A stretch of DNA of 64,000 nt from Fusobacterium gastrosuis (GTDB lineage Bacteria; Fusobacteriota; Fusobacteriia; Fusobacteriales; Fusobacteriaceae): assembly GCF_900095285.1 (NCBI RefSeq), contig NZ_LT607734.1, forward strand, positions 1 through 64,000, written 5' to 3'. A model generated the notes under the pieces. The model saw only the letters and a list, made by a program, of their open reading frames with translations. It was not told where the DNA came from and made no database searches. Positions within the stretch are counted from its first letter, which is position 1. Each line of letters begins with the position of its first letter. Positions 48,208-57,460 of the stretch are shown here, one piece after another. The position numbers and the translations under genes were made by a program.

Positions 48208-49071
48208 ATGAATCCCGTATTTTTAAAAATTGGTTCTTTTGAATTACATTATTACGGACTTATGTATGCACTTGCTTTCATAGTTGGAACCTTTCTTGCA
48301 AAAAAAATGGCAAAAGAAAGAAATTTTGATGAAAAAATTATAGATGACTATGCTTTTGTTGCCATCATATCTGGGCTTATTGGCGGAAGACTTTATTATG
48401 TATTATTTAACTTGGATTACTATTTGTCATATCCACTTGAAATTCCTGCCGTATGGCATGGTGGTATGGCTATACATGGTGGTATTATCGGTGGTATTAT
48501 TGGAACTTTTATATATGGAAAAATTAAAAAAATTAATCCTTTTTTACTTGGAGATTATGCAGCTGCACCTTTTATATTAGGGCAAGCAATTGGAAGAATT
48601 GGTAATCTTATGAATGGTGAGATCCATGGTGTACCAACTTTTACACCTTTTTCTATAATTTTCAGTATAAAACCTAAATTCTCAGAATGGTATGCTTATT
48701 ATCAGAATCTTTCTATTTTAGAAAAAATTAATTTCCCAGATTTAGTTCCATGGGGACTTGTATTTCCATTAACATCTCCAGCTGGTCAAGAGTTTCCAAA
48801 TTTAGCTCTTCATCCAGCCATGATATATGAGCTTATTTTAAATTTTATTGCTTTCTGTATAATTTGGTTTATTCTAAGAAAAAAAGAAAATTTAGCAGTA
48901 GGAACTATGTGGTGGACATATATTATTTTGTATTCTATAAATAGAATTATTGTTAGTTTCTTTAGAGCTGAAGATTTAATGATTTTAGGAATAAGAGCTC
49001 CACATTTGGTCAGCTTTATTATGATCGTAATTGCTATTTTATTTTTAAAATTAGGAAAAAATAAAAAATAA
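48208..49071 (+). CDS. lgt: Prolipoprotein diacylglyceryl transferase Lgt
   Basis: 287-residue inner-membrane enzyme that lipidates the lipobox cysteine of proteins such as PotD and MglB in this window. HYYGLMYALAFIVGTFLAKK at the start, GGRLYYVLF, AVWHGGMAIHGGIIGGIIG and the signature GQAIGRIGNLMNGEIHG are conserved. LHPAMIYELILN (His-Pro-xx-x-YE) and the closing VSFFRAED follow. About seven helices. GGAG precedes the ATG, and a TATAAT box lies near 48134. Confidence 0.96.
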   Translation: MNPVFLKIGSFELHYYGLMYALAFIVGTFLAKKMAKERNFDEKIIDDYAFVAIISGLIGGRLYYVLFNLDYYLSYPLEIPAVWHGGMAIHGGIIGGIIGTFIYGKIKKINPFLLGDYAAAPFILGQAIGRIGNLMNGEIHGVPTFTPFSIIFSIKPKFSEWYAYYQNLSILEKINFPDLVPWGLVFPLTSPAGQEFPNLALHPAMIYELILNFIAFCIIWFILRKKENLAVGTMWWTYIILYSINRIIVSFFRAEDLMILGIRAPHLVSFIMIVIAILFLKLGKNKK

Positions 49072-49143
49072 TGTTATCACTGTAAATTGTGATCCATATA
49101 AAAATTATAAATTATCCGATATTTTCATACTTTACCATAGATA

Positions 49144-49179
49144 AAAGAACTCTCATATTTTATGTAGAGTTTTCTTTTT
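49144..49179 (+). terminator. lgt terminator
   Basis: AAAGAACTCT / AGAGTTTTCTTT stem with an A/T loop, then T-rich, about 75 nt after lgt. Confidence 0.75.
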
Positions 49180-49239
49180 TTAGTATCTATGTTATAATAT
49201 TCATTGTATGAAAATTTAAAATTTAGGAGGAAAAATATA

Positions 49240-50859
49240 ATGATTGCAACTGCTAATCTTGGAATGAGATTTTCAGGTAGAAAATTATTTGAAGATGTTA
49301 GTATAAAATTTACTCCAGGGAACTGTTACGGAGTTATAGGAGCAAATGGAGCTGGAAAATCTACATTTGTCAAAATTTTGTCAGGAGATTTAGATCCAAC
49401 AGAAGGAGAAGTAATCTTTGATAAAAACAAAAGAATGTCTGTTTTAAAACAAGATCACTTCCAATACGAAGAAGAAGAAGTTTTAAATGTTGTTTTAATG
49501 GGAAATAAAAAGCTTTGGGATATTATGGTAGAAAAAAATGCCATTTATGCTAAGGCTGAATTTACTGATGAGGATGGATTAAGAGCTGCTGAACTTGAAG
49601 GAGAGTTTGCTGAACTTAATGGCTGGGAAGCTGAAACTGAAGCTGAAACTTTACTTATGGGATTAAAAATTGGAGCAGATTTACATCATAAATTAATGAA
49701 AGAATTGACTGAACCTGAAAAAGTTAAAGTTTTACTTGCTCAAGCACTTTTTGGTGAACCAGATGTTCTACTCTTAGACGAACCTACAAATGGTTTAGAT
49801 GTGAAAGCAATTTCATGGCTTGAAGAATTTATTATGAATCTAGAAAATTCTACTGTAATTGTTGTTTCACACGACAGACATTTCTTAAATAAAGTTTGCA
49901 CACATATAACTGACATTGATTATGGAAAAATCAAAATGTATGTTGGAAACTATGACTTCTGGTATGAATCTAACCAACTAATGATACAATTAATATCTAA
50001 CAAAAATAAAAAATTAGAACAAAAAAGACAGGAATTACAAGAATTTATTGCTAGGTTTAGTGCCAATGCCTCTAAATCTAAACAAGCAACTTCAAGAAAA
50101 AAACAATTAGAAAAATTACAACTTGAAGATATGCAAGTTTCTAACAGAAAATATCCATTTATTGAATTTAAACCTGATAGAGAAGCTGGAAATAATATGT
50201 TGAAAGTAGAAAATCTATCTAAAACTATTGATGGAGTTAAAATCTTAGACAATGTTTCTTTTACAATTGAAACAGGAGATAAAGTTGTTTTCTTAGCAAA
50301 AAATGATTTGGTAAAGACTACTCTTTTAAATATTCTATCTGGTGAAATGGAAGCTGATTCCGGAACTTATACTTGGGGAGTAACAACATCTCAAGCTTAT
50401 ATGCCAAGAGATAATTCATCTTATTTCCAAGATCCGAATGTAAATTTAATTGAGTGGTTAAGACCTTATTCTCCCGATGATCATGAAGCGTTTATTAGAG
50501 GTTTTTTAGGAAGAATGTTATTTACTGGAGAGGAATCTCTTAAAAAAGCCGTTGTTTTATCTGGAGGAGAAAAAGTTAGATGTATGTTATCTAAGCTAAT
50601 GTTATCTGGAGCAAATGTTTTATTATTTGATAACCCAAGTGACCACTTAGATTTGGAATCTATCACTTCACTTAACAAGGCTTTAATTAAATTTAATGGA
50701 ACTGTTTTATTTGGAGCACATGACCATGAATTTATACAAACAGTGGCTAATAGAATTATAGAAATAACTCCTAGAGGGATTATCGATAAAACTATGACTT
50801 ATGATGAATATTTAGAAAATGAAGACATTCAAAATAAATTAGAAGAAATGTATAAATAA
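49240..50859 (+). CDS. ABC-F family ATPase (YbiT-like) with one degenerate nucleotide site
   Basis: 539 residues, two ABC cassettes, no membrane segment: a translation-associated ABC-F protein. NBD1 has intact Walker A GANGAGKSTF and Walker B LLLDEPTNGLD, but its signature is LTEPEKVK instead of LSGGQ. NBD2 has Walker A AKNDLVKTT and Walker B LLFDNPSDHLD (catalytic Glu replaced), yet a normal signature LSGGEKVR. Since sites pair across cassettes, one composite site is complete and the other is defective on both sides. The inter-cassette linker (SNKNKKLEQKRQELQEF onwards) is the ribosome-contact helix region. I chose the ATG at 49240, preceded by AGGAGG; a TTG 36 nt earlier reads through that site. 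Confidence 0.88.
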   Translation: MIATANLGMRFSGRKLFEDVSIKFTPGNCYGVIGANGAGKSTFVKILSGDLDPTEGEVIFDKNKRMSVLKQDHFQYEEEEVLNVVLMGNKKLWDIMVEKNAIYAKAEFTDEDGLRAAELEGEFAELNGWEAETEAETLLMGLKIGADLHHKLMKELTEPEKVKVLLAQALFGEPDVLLLDEPTNGLDVKAISWLEEFIMNLENSTVIVVSHDRHFLNKVCTHITDIDYGKIKMYVGNYDFWYESNQLMIQLISNKNKKLEQKRQELQEFIARFSANASKSKQATSRKKQLEKLQLEDMQVSNRKYPFIEFKPDREAGNNMLKVENLSKTIDGVKILDNVSFTIETGDKVVFLAKNDLVKTTLLNILSGEMEADSGTYTWGVTTSQAYMPRDNSSYFQDPNVNLIEWLRPYSPDDHEAFIRGFLGRMLFTGEESLKKAVVLSGGEKVRCMLSKLMLSGANVLLFDNPSDHLDLESITSLNKALIKFNGTVLFGAHDHEFIQTVANRIIEITPRGIIDKTMTYDEYLENEDIQNKLEEMYK

Positions 50860-50887
50860 AAAAGAGAAGCAATTGCTTCTCTTTTTT
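50858..50887. terminator. Bidirectional terminator, ABC-F / hbd
   Basis: AAAAAAGAGAAGC-AATT-GCTTCTCTTTTTT, a perfect stem between convergent genes. It begins in the ABC-F stop codon. Confidence 0.94.
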
Positions 50888-50894
50888 ATTCTTT

Positions 50895-51734
50895 CTATTT
50901 TGTATAATCGTAGAATCCTTTTCCAGTCTTTTGACCAAGTTTTTTTCCACGAACCATTTTTCTTAATAGTTGATGAGCTCTATACTTAGAATCTCCAGTT
51001 TCATGATATAATACATCCATTATTGCAAGACAAACATCAAGTCCTATTAAATCTCCTAAAGCTAAAGGTCCCATTGGATGATTTGCTCCTAATTTCATTG
51101 CAGCATCAATACCCTCAACTGAGGCTATTCCCTCTGCATAAATTCCAACAGCCTCATTTATCATAGGAACAAGTATTCTATTTACAACAAATCCTGCTGC
51201 TTCTTCAACTTGTACAGGTACTTTTCCTATTTCTTCAGATATTTTTTTAATTTTATCTACAACTTCCACAGGAGTATCTAAACCTGCTATAACTTCAACC
51301 AATTTCATTACAGGAGCTGGGTTAAAGAAATGCATTCCTATCATAGGTCTATTCAAACCTGATCCAATTTCTGTAACTGATAGAGAAGATGTATTTGTAG
51401 CAAATATTGTTTCTGGTTTACAAATTGCATCTAATTCTTTGAAAGTTTGCTTTTTAATTTCCATATTTTCTATGGCTGCTTCTATTACTAAATCACAATC
51501 AGCACAAATTTCTTTTGTTCCTGTTGTAATTTTACCTAGAATTGCATCAGCTTCAGCTTGTTCCATTTTTCCCTTTGCGACTCTCTTTTCAAAACCTTTT
51601 GCAATTTTAGCCTTACCATTTGCAGCAAATTCATTATTGATATCACAAAGAGCTACTTCATATCCTTCACATTGAGCAAATGCTTGTGCTATTCCTGATC
51701 CCATTGTTCCTGCACCAATAATACCTACTTTCAT
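50895..51734 (-). CDS. hbd: 3-hydroxybutyryl-CoA dehydrogenase Hbd
   Basis: NAD(P)-dependent reduction of acetoacetyl-CoA in butyrate formation. About 279 residues. VGIIGAGTMGSGIAQAFA is the Rossmann loop. FATNTSSLSVTEI, GMHFFNPAPVMKLVEVI (catalytic His) and AAGFVVNRILVPMINEA follow, and the C-terminal domain ends KLGQKTGKGFYDY. I chose the ATG at 51734, with GGAGGT 7 nt upstream; the ATG 15 nt earlier contains that site. It lies 20 nt after crt. Thiolase, bcd and etf genes are not in the window. Confidence 0.95.
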   Translation of the reverse strand: MKVGIIGAGTMGSGIAQAFAQCEGYEVALCDINNEFAANGKAKIAKGFEKRVAKGKMEQAEADAILGKITTGTKEICADCDLVIEAAIENMEIKKQTFKELDAICKPETIFATNTSSLSVTEIGSGLNRPMIGMHFFNPAPVMKLVEVIAGLDTPVEVVDKIKKISEEIGKVPVQVEEAAGFVVNRILVPMINEAVGIYAEGIASVEGIDAAMKLGANHPMGPLALGDLIGLDVCLAIMDVLYHETGDSKYRAHQLLRKMVRGKKLGQKTGKGFYDYTK

Positions 51735-51754
51735 TAAACTTACCTCCATAAATT

Positions 51755-52531
51755 TTATTTATTTTTAAAACCTTCTACTTTTCTCTTTTCTAAGAATGCT
51801 TTCATTGCTTCAGTCTGATCTTCTGTTTCAAAACAAGAAGCAAAAAGCTTTTGTTCTATGATTATGGCTCTATCCATATCCGTATCTATACCAGTATTTA
51901 TAGCCTTTTTAGATGCTCTAACTGCTATCGGAGCATTTTTAGCAATTTTACCAGCTAATTTCATTGTTTCTTCCATTAAATTTTCTAAAGGATATACATG
52001 ATTTACCAATCCTATTTTAAGAGCCTCTTCAGCCTTTATGTTGTTTGCTGCATATATTAATTCTTTAGCTTTTCCTAATCCTACTAACCTTGCAAGTCTT
52101 TGTGTTCCACCAAAGCCTGGAGTAATTCCAAGTCCTACTTCTGGTTGACCAAATAAAGCATTCTCTGAGCATACTCTTATATCGCATGACATAGCAAGCT
52201 CACAACCTCCACCTAATGCAAAACCATTTATAGCTGCTATTACTGGTATCGGAAAAGTTTCTATTTTTCTAAAAACATCATTTCCCTTTTTTCCAAACTT
52301 TTCAGCTTCAACAATGCTAGCTGTCGACATTTCTGAAATATCTGCTCCAGCAACAAATGATTTTTCTCCGGCACCTGTTATAACAACTACTCTCGTGTTA
52401 TTCAAGTCAATTTTATCAAACGCTTCATTTAATTCATTTAAGACTTGACTATTCAATGCATTTAATGCATTAGGTCGATTAATTGTTAAAACACCTATAA
52501 AATTTTCACTTTTATAAGATACAAATTCCAT
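51755..52531 (-). CDS. crt: 3-hydroxybutyryl-CoA dehydratase (crotonase) Crt
   Basis: 258-residue enoyl-CoA hydratase. LTINRPNALNALNSQVLNEL, VVITGAGEKSFVAGADISEM (oxyanion-hole region), INGFALGGGCELAMSCD (second oxyanion strand and first catalytic Glu region) and FGQPEVGLGITPGFGGTQRL (second catalytic Glu) are canonical. It pairs with hbd for the C4 part of butyrate synthesis. GGAGG precedes the ATG. Confidence 0.95.
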   Translation of the reverse strand: MEFVSYKSENFIGVLTINRPNALNALNSQVLNELNEAFDKIDLNNTRVVVITGAGEKSFVAGADISEMSTASIVEAEKFGKKGNDVFRKIETFPIPVIAAINGFALGGGCELAMSCDIRVCSENALFGQPEVGLGITPGFGGTQRLARLVGLGKAKELIYAANNIKAEEALKIGLVNHVYPLENLMEETMKLAGKIAKNAPIAVRASKKAINTGIDTDMDRAIIIEQKLFASCFETEDQTEAMKAFLEKRKVEGFKNK

Positions 52532-52714
52532 ATTTATACCTCCTTAAATACTCACAATATATTATTAAATTGTATTTTTACATTATGATAACATAATTTT
52601 AGGAAAAAAGTCAACAAATGGCTTTATTATTTATTCTTATATATTTTATATCATTTTATTTTTTCTAATATTTTTTTATGTATTAAAAAATTTAAAATTA
52701 TAAATATTATTTAC

Positions 52715-52743
52715 TTGAAAACCTTAAAGCTGTATGTTATAAT
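52715..52743 (+). promoter_or_regulatory. Promoter of the riboswitch / P-type ATPase
   Basis: TTGAAA (52715-52720), a 17-nt spacer and TATAAT (52738-52743), placed so that the transcript begins at the 5' edge of the riboswitch. Confidence 0.8.
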
Positions 52744-52749
52744 TCAGAA

Positions 52750-52875
52750 AAACAAAAGATATTCATTAGGGAGTAGTTGAAAGCTCAGTATCAACATTAC
52801 GAATTTTTATTCTGGTACTGACACCAAATTGGTAACAAGACTTTTGATTCGTTTTCGAGATCAAAAGTCTTTTTT
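52750..52875 (+). promoter_or_regulatory. yybP-ykoY (Mn2+) riboswitch with terminator platform
   Basis: The leader contains the conserved pieces of this class in order: GGGAGTAG (52769-52776), TCAACA (52791-52796), GGTACTGACA (52814-52823) and GGTAACAAGAC (52831-52841). P1 can form between CAAAAG (52753-52758) and CTTTTG (52841-52846). The same 3' strand is the 5' arm of a strong terminator, AGACTTTTGAT (52838-52848) pairing with ATCAAAAGTCT (52860-52870), followed by six T. Ligand-stabilised P1 would therefore prevent termination, an ON switch. Confidence 0.88.
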
Positions 52876-52893
52876 ATTTTATAAGGAGTGATT

Positions 52894-55479
52894 ATGAAAC
52901 ATTTTACAAAATCTAAGGAAAAATTATTTGAAGAATTTGGAACAAATCTAAAGGGACTTAGTAATTCTGAAGTTGAAATCAGGTTAAAAAAACATGGTAA
53001 AAATAGCTTAGTTGAAAAAAAGAAAGACGGTATCCTTAAAATTTTCTTTGGTCAATTTAAAGATTCTCTTGTCATCATTTTAATTATTGCTTCTATCATT
53101 TCATTCTTTTCTGGAAATGAAGAAAGTACAGTGGTTATAATTTTAGTTATAGTTTTAAATGCAGTTATAGGTACTGTTCAATCAGTTAAAGCACAAAAAT
53201 CTTTGGATAGTCTAAAAAAAATGTCATCACCAAAATGTAAAGTAATTAGAAACGGAGAAAATCTGGAAATAGATTCATCTGATGTAGTACCAGGGGATAT
53301 TATCATTATAGAAGCTGGAGATGTAGTCCCTGCTGACGGTAGAATAATTGAAAATTTTTCTTTACTTGTCAATGAAAATTCTTTAACTGGTGAATCTAAT
53401 TCAATTGAAAAATCTGATATGATTTTAGATTATCATGACTCTGCCTTAGGTGATCAAATAAATATGGTTTTTTCTGGTAGTTTAGTTAACTACGGTAGAG
53501 CAAAAGTTTTAGTAACTGAAACAGGTATGAAAACAGAGCTGGGAAAAATTGCAGGGCTGCTTGATAATACTATTGAAAGTGAAACACCCCTTCAAAAAGC
53601 TTTAAATATTTTTGGAAAGAGATTAACCATTGGAATTATTGTACTATGTACTTTCATATTCGGAGTTTATGTTTTCCATGGAAATACTATTTTAGATTCT
53701 CTTTTGCTTGCTGTTGCTTTAGCAGTTGCTGCAATTCCTGAATCATTAAGTCCTATAATAACTATTATTCTTTCCTTAGAAACTGAAAAACTATCAAAAG
53801 AAAATGCAATAGTAAAAGAATTGAAATCAATAGAAGCTCTTGGCTCTATATCTGTTATATGCTCTGATAAAACAGGAACTTTGACTCAAAATAAAATGAC
53901 AGTTGAAAAAGTTTATATAAATGAAGAATTAATTGATAAAAAAGATCTAAATAAAAATAATAAATATCATCAACTTTTATTAAATTCTTGTATTCTTTGT
54001 AGTGATGCCACAGATACAATAGGTGACCCTACTGAAACAGCTTTAATACATTTAGCTCAAAATTATGATTATTCTTTTAAAGATATCAGAAATATAAATC
54101 AAAGATTATCTGAGATTCCATTTGATTCAGTAAGAAAGCTTATGACAGCTTCTTACAGTATAGATAATAAAATAACTATCTTTACTAAAGGTGCTTTTGA
54201 TTCTTTAGTTTCAAGATTTACTCATTATGTGGATAAAAACGGAAATATAGTTGAAGTAAATGAGGAATTTTTAGTTGAAATTGAATCTATAAACGATAGC
54301 TTAGCTGAAGATGGATTAAGAGTTTTAACTTTTGCATTCAAATACGCAGATGAAAATAAAGCTCTAACTATTTATGATGAAAATGGATATATATTCTTAG
54401 GTATGATAGCTATGATTGACCCTCCAAGAGAAGAATCAAAACTCGCAGTTCAAGAGTGTATACGAGGTGGAATAAAACCGGTTATGATAACTGGGGATCA
54501 TAAAGTTACAGCAAGAACAATCGCTAAAAATATTGGTATCTACAAAGATGGTGACATGGTTTTGGAAGGTGTAGAGCTTGAAAAAATGTCAGATGAAGAA
54601 CTTGAAAAAAATGTTGATAAAATTTCAGTATATGCCAGAGTTTCTCCTGAACACAAAATAAGAATAGTGTCTGCTTGGCAAAAGTTAGGAAAAATATGTG
54701 CTATGACAGGAGATGGAGTAAATGATGCTCCAGCTCTAAAAAAAGCCAATATTGGTATAGCAATGGGAATTACAGGAACAGAAGTTTCAAAAAATGCTGC
54801 TTCTTTAATCCTTGCAGATGATAACTTTTCAACAATAGTTAAGGCAATAATAACAGGAAGAAATGTATATAGAAATATTAAGAACGCAATAGGTTTCTTA
54901 CTTTCTGGGAATACTTCAGCCATACTTGCTGTGATGTATACTTCATTTAGTAATTTACCAATTATTTTTTCACCAGTACAACTATTATTTATAAATTTAT
55001 TAACTGACAGTCTACCATCAATAGCTGTTGGAGTTGAACCTAAAAATTTGGATATTTTAGATGAAAAACCTCGAGATCCTAATGAAGCTATACTTACTAA
55101 AAAATTTACTTCTAAATTAATATTTGAAGGTTTATTACTTGCAATATTTATAATAGTGGCTTTCTATATTGGTTTACAAGAAAGTGCTTTAAAAGCTTCA
55201 ACTATGGCATTTGCTACTTTATGTTTGGCAAGACTTTTCCACGGTATCAATTACAGGGGGCAAAAAAATGTTTTTGCTATTGGTTTCTTTAAAAATAAAT
55301 TTGCTATTTTTGCTTTCTTAATAGGATTTATTTTGTTAAATACGGTTCTTTTAACACCGGCATTATACAAAACTTTTGGAATTACAAAACTTGAACCAAT
55401 CAATTTTATACAAATTTATGTTTTGTCTATAATTCCTACTATACTTATACAAATTTATAAAGCTATTAGATATAGATAA
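52894..55479 (+). CDS. P2-type cation-transporting ATPase, probable Mn2+ (or Ca2+) exporter
   Basis: About 861 residues. Actuator domain SLLVNENSLTGESNSIEKS, M4 motif AAIPESLSPIITI (PEGL-like, with S for G), phosphorylation site ICSDKTGTLTQNK, nucleotide domain FTKGAFD, hinge MTGDGVNDAPALKKANIGIAMG, and M5-M6 SGNTSAILAVMYTSF, LLFINLLTDSLPSIAVGVE. Ten membrane helices and a cation ATPase N-terminal domain match Ca2+/Mn2+ P2A pumps. The Mn2+ riboswitch in the leader points to Mn2+ export, as for Lactococcus YoaB. I chose the ATG at 52894, with AAGGAG 5 nt upstream; a GTG 6 nt earlier overlaps this site. Confidence 0.93.
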   Translation: MKHFTKSKEKLFEEFGTNLKGLSNSEVEIRLKKHGKNSLVEKKKDGILKIFFGQFKDSLVIILIIASIISFFSGNEESTVVIILVIVLNAVIGTVQSVKAQKSLDSLKKMSSPKCKVIRNGENLEIDSSDVVPGDIIIIEAGDVVPADGRIIENFSLLVNENSLTGESNSIEKSDMILDYHDSALGDQINMVFSGSLVNYGRAKVLVTETGMKTELGKIAGLLDNTIESETPLQKALNIFGKRLTIGIIVLCTFIFGVYVFHGNTILDSLLLAVALAVAAIPESLSPIITIILSLETEKLSKENAIVKELKSIEALGSISVICSDKTGTLTQNKMTVEKVYINEELIDKKDLNKNNKYHQLLLNSCILCSDATDTIGDPTETALIHLAQNYDYSFKDIRNINQRLSEIPFDSVRKLMTASYSIDNKITIFTKGAFDSLVSRFTHYVDKNGNIVEVNEEFLVEIESINDSLAEDGLRVLTFAFKYADENKALTIYDENGYIFLGMIAMIDPPREESKLAVQECIRGGIKPVMITGDHKVTARTIAKNIGIYKDGDMVLEGVELEKMSDEELEKNVDKISVYARVSPEHKIRIVSAWQKLGKICAMTGDGVNDAPALKKANIGIAMGITGTEVSKNAASLILADDNFSTIVKAIITGRNVYRNIKNAIGFLLSGNTSAILAVMYTSFSNLPIIFSPVQLLFINLLTDSLPSIAVGVEPKNLDILDEKPRDPNEAILTKKFTSKLIFEGLLLAIFIIVAFYIGLQESALKASTMAFATLCLARLFHGINYRGQKNVFAIGFFKNKFAIFAFLIGFILLNTVLLTPALYKTFGITKLEPINFIQIYVLSIIPTILIQIYKAIRYR

Positions 55480-55505
55480 ATAATTTCATATTTTTTTAGA
55501 TATTT

Positions 55506-55543
55506 AAAAAGAGCTTAAATTGAAAATTTCAGTTTAAGCCCTT
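55506..55543. terminator. Bidirectional terminator, P-type ATPase / alcohol dehydrogenase
   Basis: AAAGAGCTTAAA / TTTAAGCCCTTT stem (one mismatched step) with an A/T loop and T-rich tail, between convergent genes. Confidence 0.7.
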
Positions 55544-55550
55544 TATTTTT

Positions 55551-56705
55551 TTAATATGCCATTTTTAATATTTGATAAATTTCATCCCTTGTTAAAGAAT
55601 ATGCATTTCCTACTACTTGTTTTGCTGCTAAATCAGCGATTTGTCCTAAAGTTTTCTCTTCTATATTCACTTCACTCAACTTTACAGGTGACCCTATATT
55701 TTTCCAAAATTCTTGTAATTTCAAGGCACCTTCTTTTGCAATATCAATATCATTTTTATTTTGAGTATCTATCCCCATAATATTTACAGCAAATTCTTTT
55801 ACTCTATCCGTATCTTTAGAAATTACAAAATTAATCCAATTTGGCATAATTATTGCAAGCCCTTCTCCATGAGGTATGTCATAAACTGCACTGACAGCAT
55901 GTTCTATCCTATGCGTTCCCCAATCTCCAATAACACCTAAATCTAAAGAATGATTCAAAGCTATTGTTGCTGATAACATCAATACTGAACGAGCTTCGTA
56001 GTCATCTGGATTTTCCAATGCAAGTGGAGCATACTTCATTATAGTTTTCATTGCTCCTTCTATAAAGGTATCAAGTAAAGGATTGTGTTCTTTGTTGAAA
56101 TATTGTTCAAGTAAATGACTCATCATATCTACAATCCCATTTACAGTTTGATTTCTAGGAACTGTAAATGTGTATACTGGATCCAGAATAGAAAATTTAG
56201 GATAAACTAAAGGGCTTCCCCAACCAAGTTTTTCTCCTGTATCTAAATTAGTAATTACACTTCCTGAATTCATTTCTGAACCAGTAGCTGCAAGAGTTAA
56301 AATAACTCCAAAAGGTAGTGCTTTTTTAGGAAAATATTTTCCTATTACTATATCCCATGCATCCCCTTCATAAAATACACCAGCTGATATAAGTTTTGTA
56401 CAATCAATTGTACTTCCACCACCAACAGCTAAAATAAAATCTATATTATTTTCTTTTATTATTTCTATTGCTTTTCTGGCAGTTGATACTCTTGGATTAG
56501 GCTCCACTCCTCCCAGTTCAAAAATTTGAAAATCTTTTAATTCATTCTTTATTTGTTCATAAAGTCCATTCTTTTTTATGCTTCCTCCACCATAAACAAG
56601 TAAAACTTTTTCTCCAAAGTTTTGAACTTCTTTTGATAATCGTTTGATTTGATCCTTACCAAAGATTAATTTTGTTGGATTTTGATAGATAAAATTCTTT
56701 ATCAT
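55551..56705 (-). CDS. Iron-containing alcohol dehydrogenase (butanol dehydrogenase type)
   Basis: 384-residue group III dehydrogenase of the BDH/YqhD branch. FIYQNPTKLIFGKDQIKRL is the typical opening. VLLVYGGGSIKKNG and ILAVGGGSTIDCTKLISAG form the nucleotide site. Metal ligands lie in GIVDMMSHLLEQYF, HSLDLGVIGDWGTHRIEHAVSA and IPHGEGLAI. It would reduce C4 or other aldehydes, or act as a redox outlet. Monocistronic, with GGAGG before the ATG. Confidence 0.9.
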   Translation of the reverse strand: MIKNFIYQNPTKLIFGKDQIKRLSKEVQNFGEKVLLVYGGGSIKKNGLYEQIKNELKDFQIFELGGVEPNPRVSTARKAIEIIKENNIDFILAVGGGSTIDCTKLISAGVFYEGDAWDIVIGKYFPKKALPFGVILTLAATGSEMNSGSVITNLDTGEKLGWGSPLVYPKFSILDPVYTFTVPRNQTVNGIVDMMSHLLEQYFNKEHNPLLDTFIEGAMKTIMKYAPLALENPDDYEARSVLMLSATIALNHSLDLGVIGDWGTHRIEHAVSAVYDIPHGEGLAIIMPNWINFVISKDTDRVKEFAVNIMGIDTQNKNDIDIAKEGALKLQEFWKNIGSPVKLSEVNIEEKTLGQIADLAAKQVVGNAYSLTRDEIYQILKMAY

Positions 56706-56868
56706 TTAACTACCTCCTATTTATAGTTTTGATATAATTTATTTTACAATATATATCTATATTTCACAAATTAGATTTTTAAATATAAAAAATTTATACT
56801 TTATTCTATATTAAAAACTATTGACTTTTTGAAAAATAACATATACCCTATTCACATTGGAGGGAATT

Positions 56869-57405
56869 ATGAAAAAAATAAAATTTACTCTTATCTTTTT
56901 ACCCTTAATTTTAGGTGTATTAATTTATCTATTGTATCGAAGTAGAAATCTTTTTTATTACAATCTTATACACTATTTTGATGTTAATGGTTATGTTGTG
57001 CTTGCAAGACAAACAGCTAAATTGTATAGAAAATTATTCCCTACCTGGAGTATTTATTCTTTACCTGATGGTCTTTGGCTTTTTTCAACAGGTGCAGCTT
57101 TTTTGTTATGTAGAAATCATTATTTATTCCATGCTATTTGGTACAGTTTTATATATCTTCTAATGATTGCAACAGAATATGTTCAAAAATTTTATGGTGG
57201 ACATGGAACTGCAATTGGAACTTATGATAAAAAAGATATTGTAGCTTTCACAGCCGCTTACATCTCTATAAATGTAATTTCTTTTATATTAAATAAATTA
57301 GACAATCAGTATAAATACAAATCCAATTTAAAGATAGAATTTATCGAAAATATCAGCTACACTATTATATTTTTAATTATAGGACTTTTGCCAAGTATGC
57401 TATAA
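56869..57405 (+). CDS. Polytopic membrane protein of unknown function
   Basis: 178 residues with about four to five hydrophobic helices: residues 7-24, about 68-84 (LPDGLWLFSTGAAFLLC), 88-108, 125-145 and 160-177. A short polar stretch (TEYVQKFYGGHGTAIGTYDKKDI) lies between the third and fourth. The pattern recalls VanZ-like and other small membrane proteins, but I cannot assign it. The ATG at 56869 is preferred, with GGAGGG upstream; a TTG 12 nt earlier covers that site. Monocistronic. Confidence 0.7.
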   Translation: MKKIKFTLIFLPLILGVLIYLLYRSRNLFYYNLIHYFDVNGYVVLARQTAKLYRKLFPTWSIYSLPDGLWLFSTGAAFLLCRNHYLFHAIWYSFIYLLMIATEYVQKFYGGHGTAIGTYDKKDIVAFTAAYISINVISFILNKLDNQYKYKSNLKIEFIENISYTIIFLIIGLLPSML

Positions 57406-57435
57406 ACTATTATAATAACTTTATATTTATTAAAT

Positions 57436-57460
57436 AAAAAAGGAGCTAAGCTCCTTTTTT
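57436..57460. terminator. Bidirectional terminator before der
   Basis: AAAAAAGGAGC-TAA-GCTCCTTTTTT, a perfect 11-bp stem between convergent genes. Confidence 0.93.

Noticed and set aside
52750-52875. NiCo-type or M-box Mg2+ riboswitch before the P-type ATPase
   Set aside because: The GGGAGTAG, TCAACA and CAAGAC blocks fit the yybP-ykoY class; I did not see the features of the other two.
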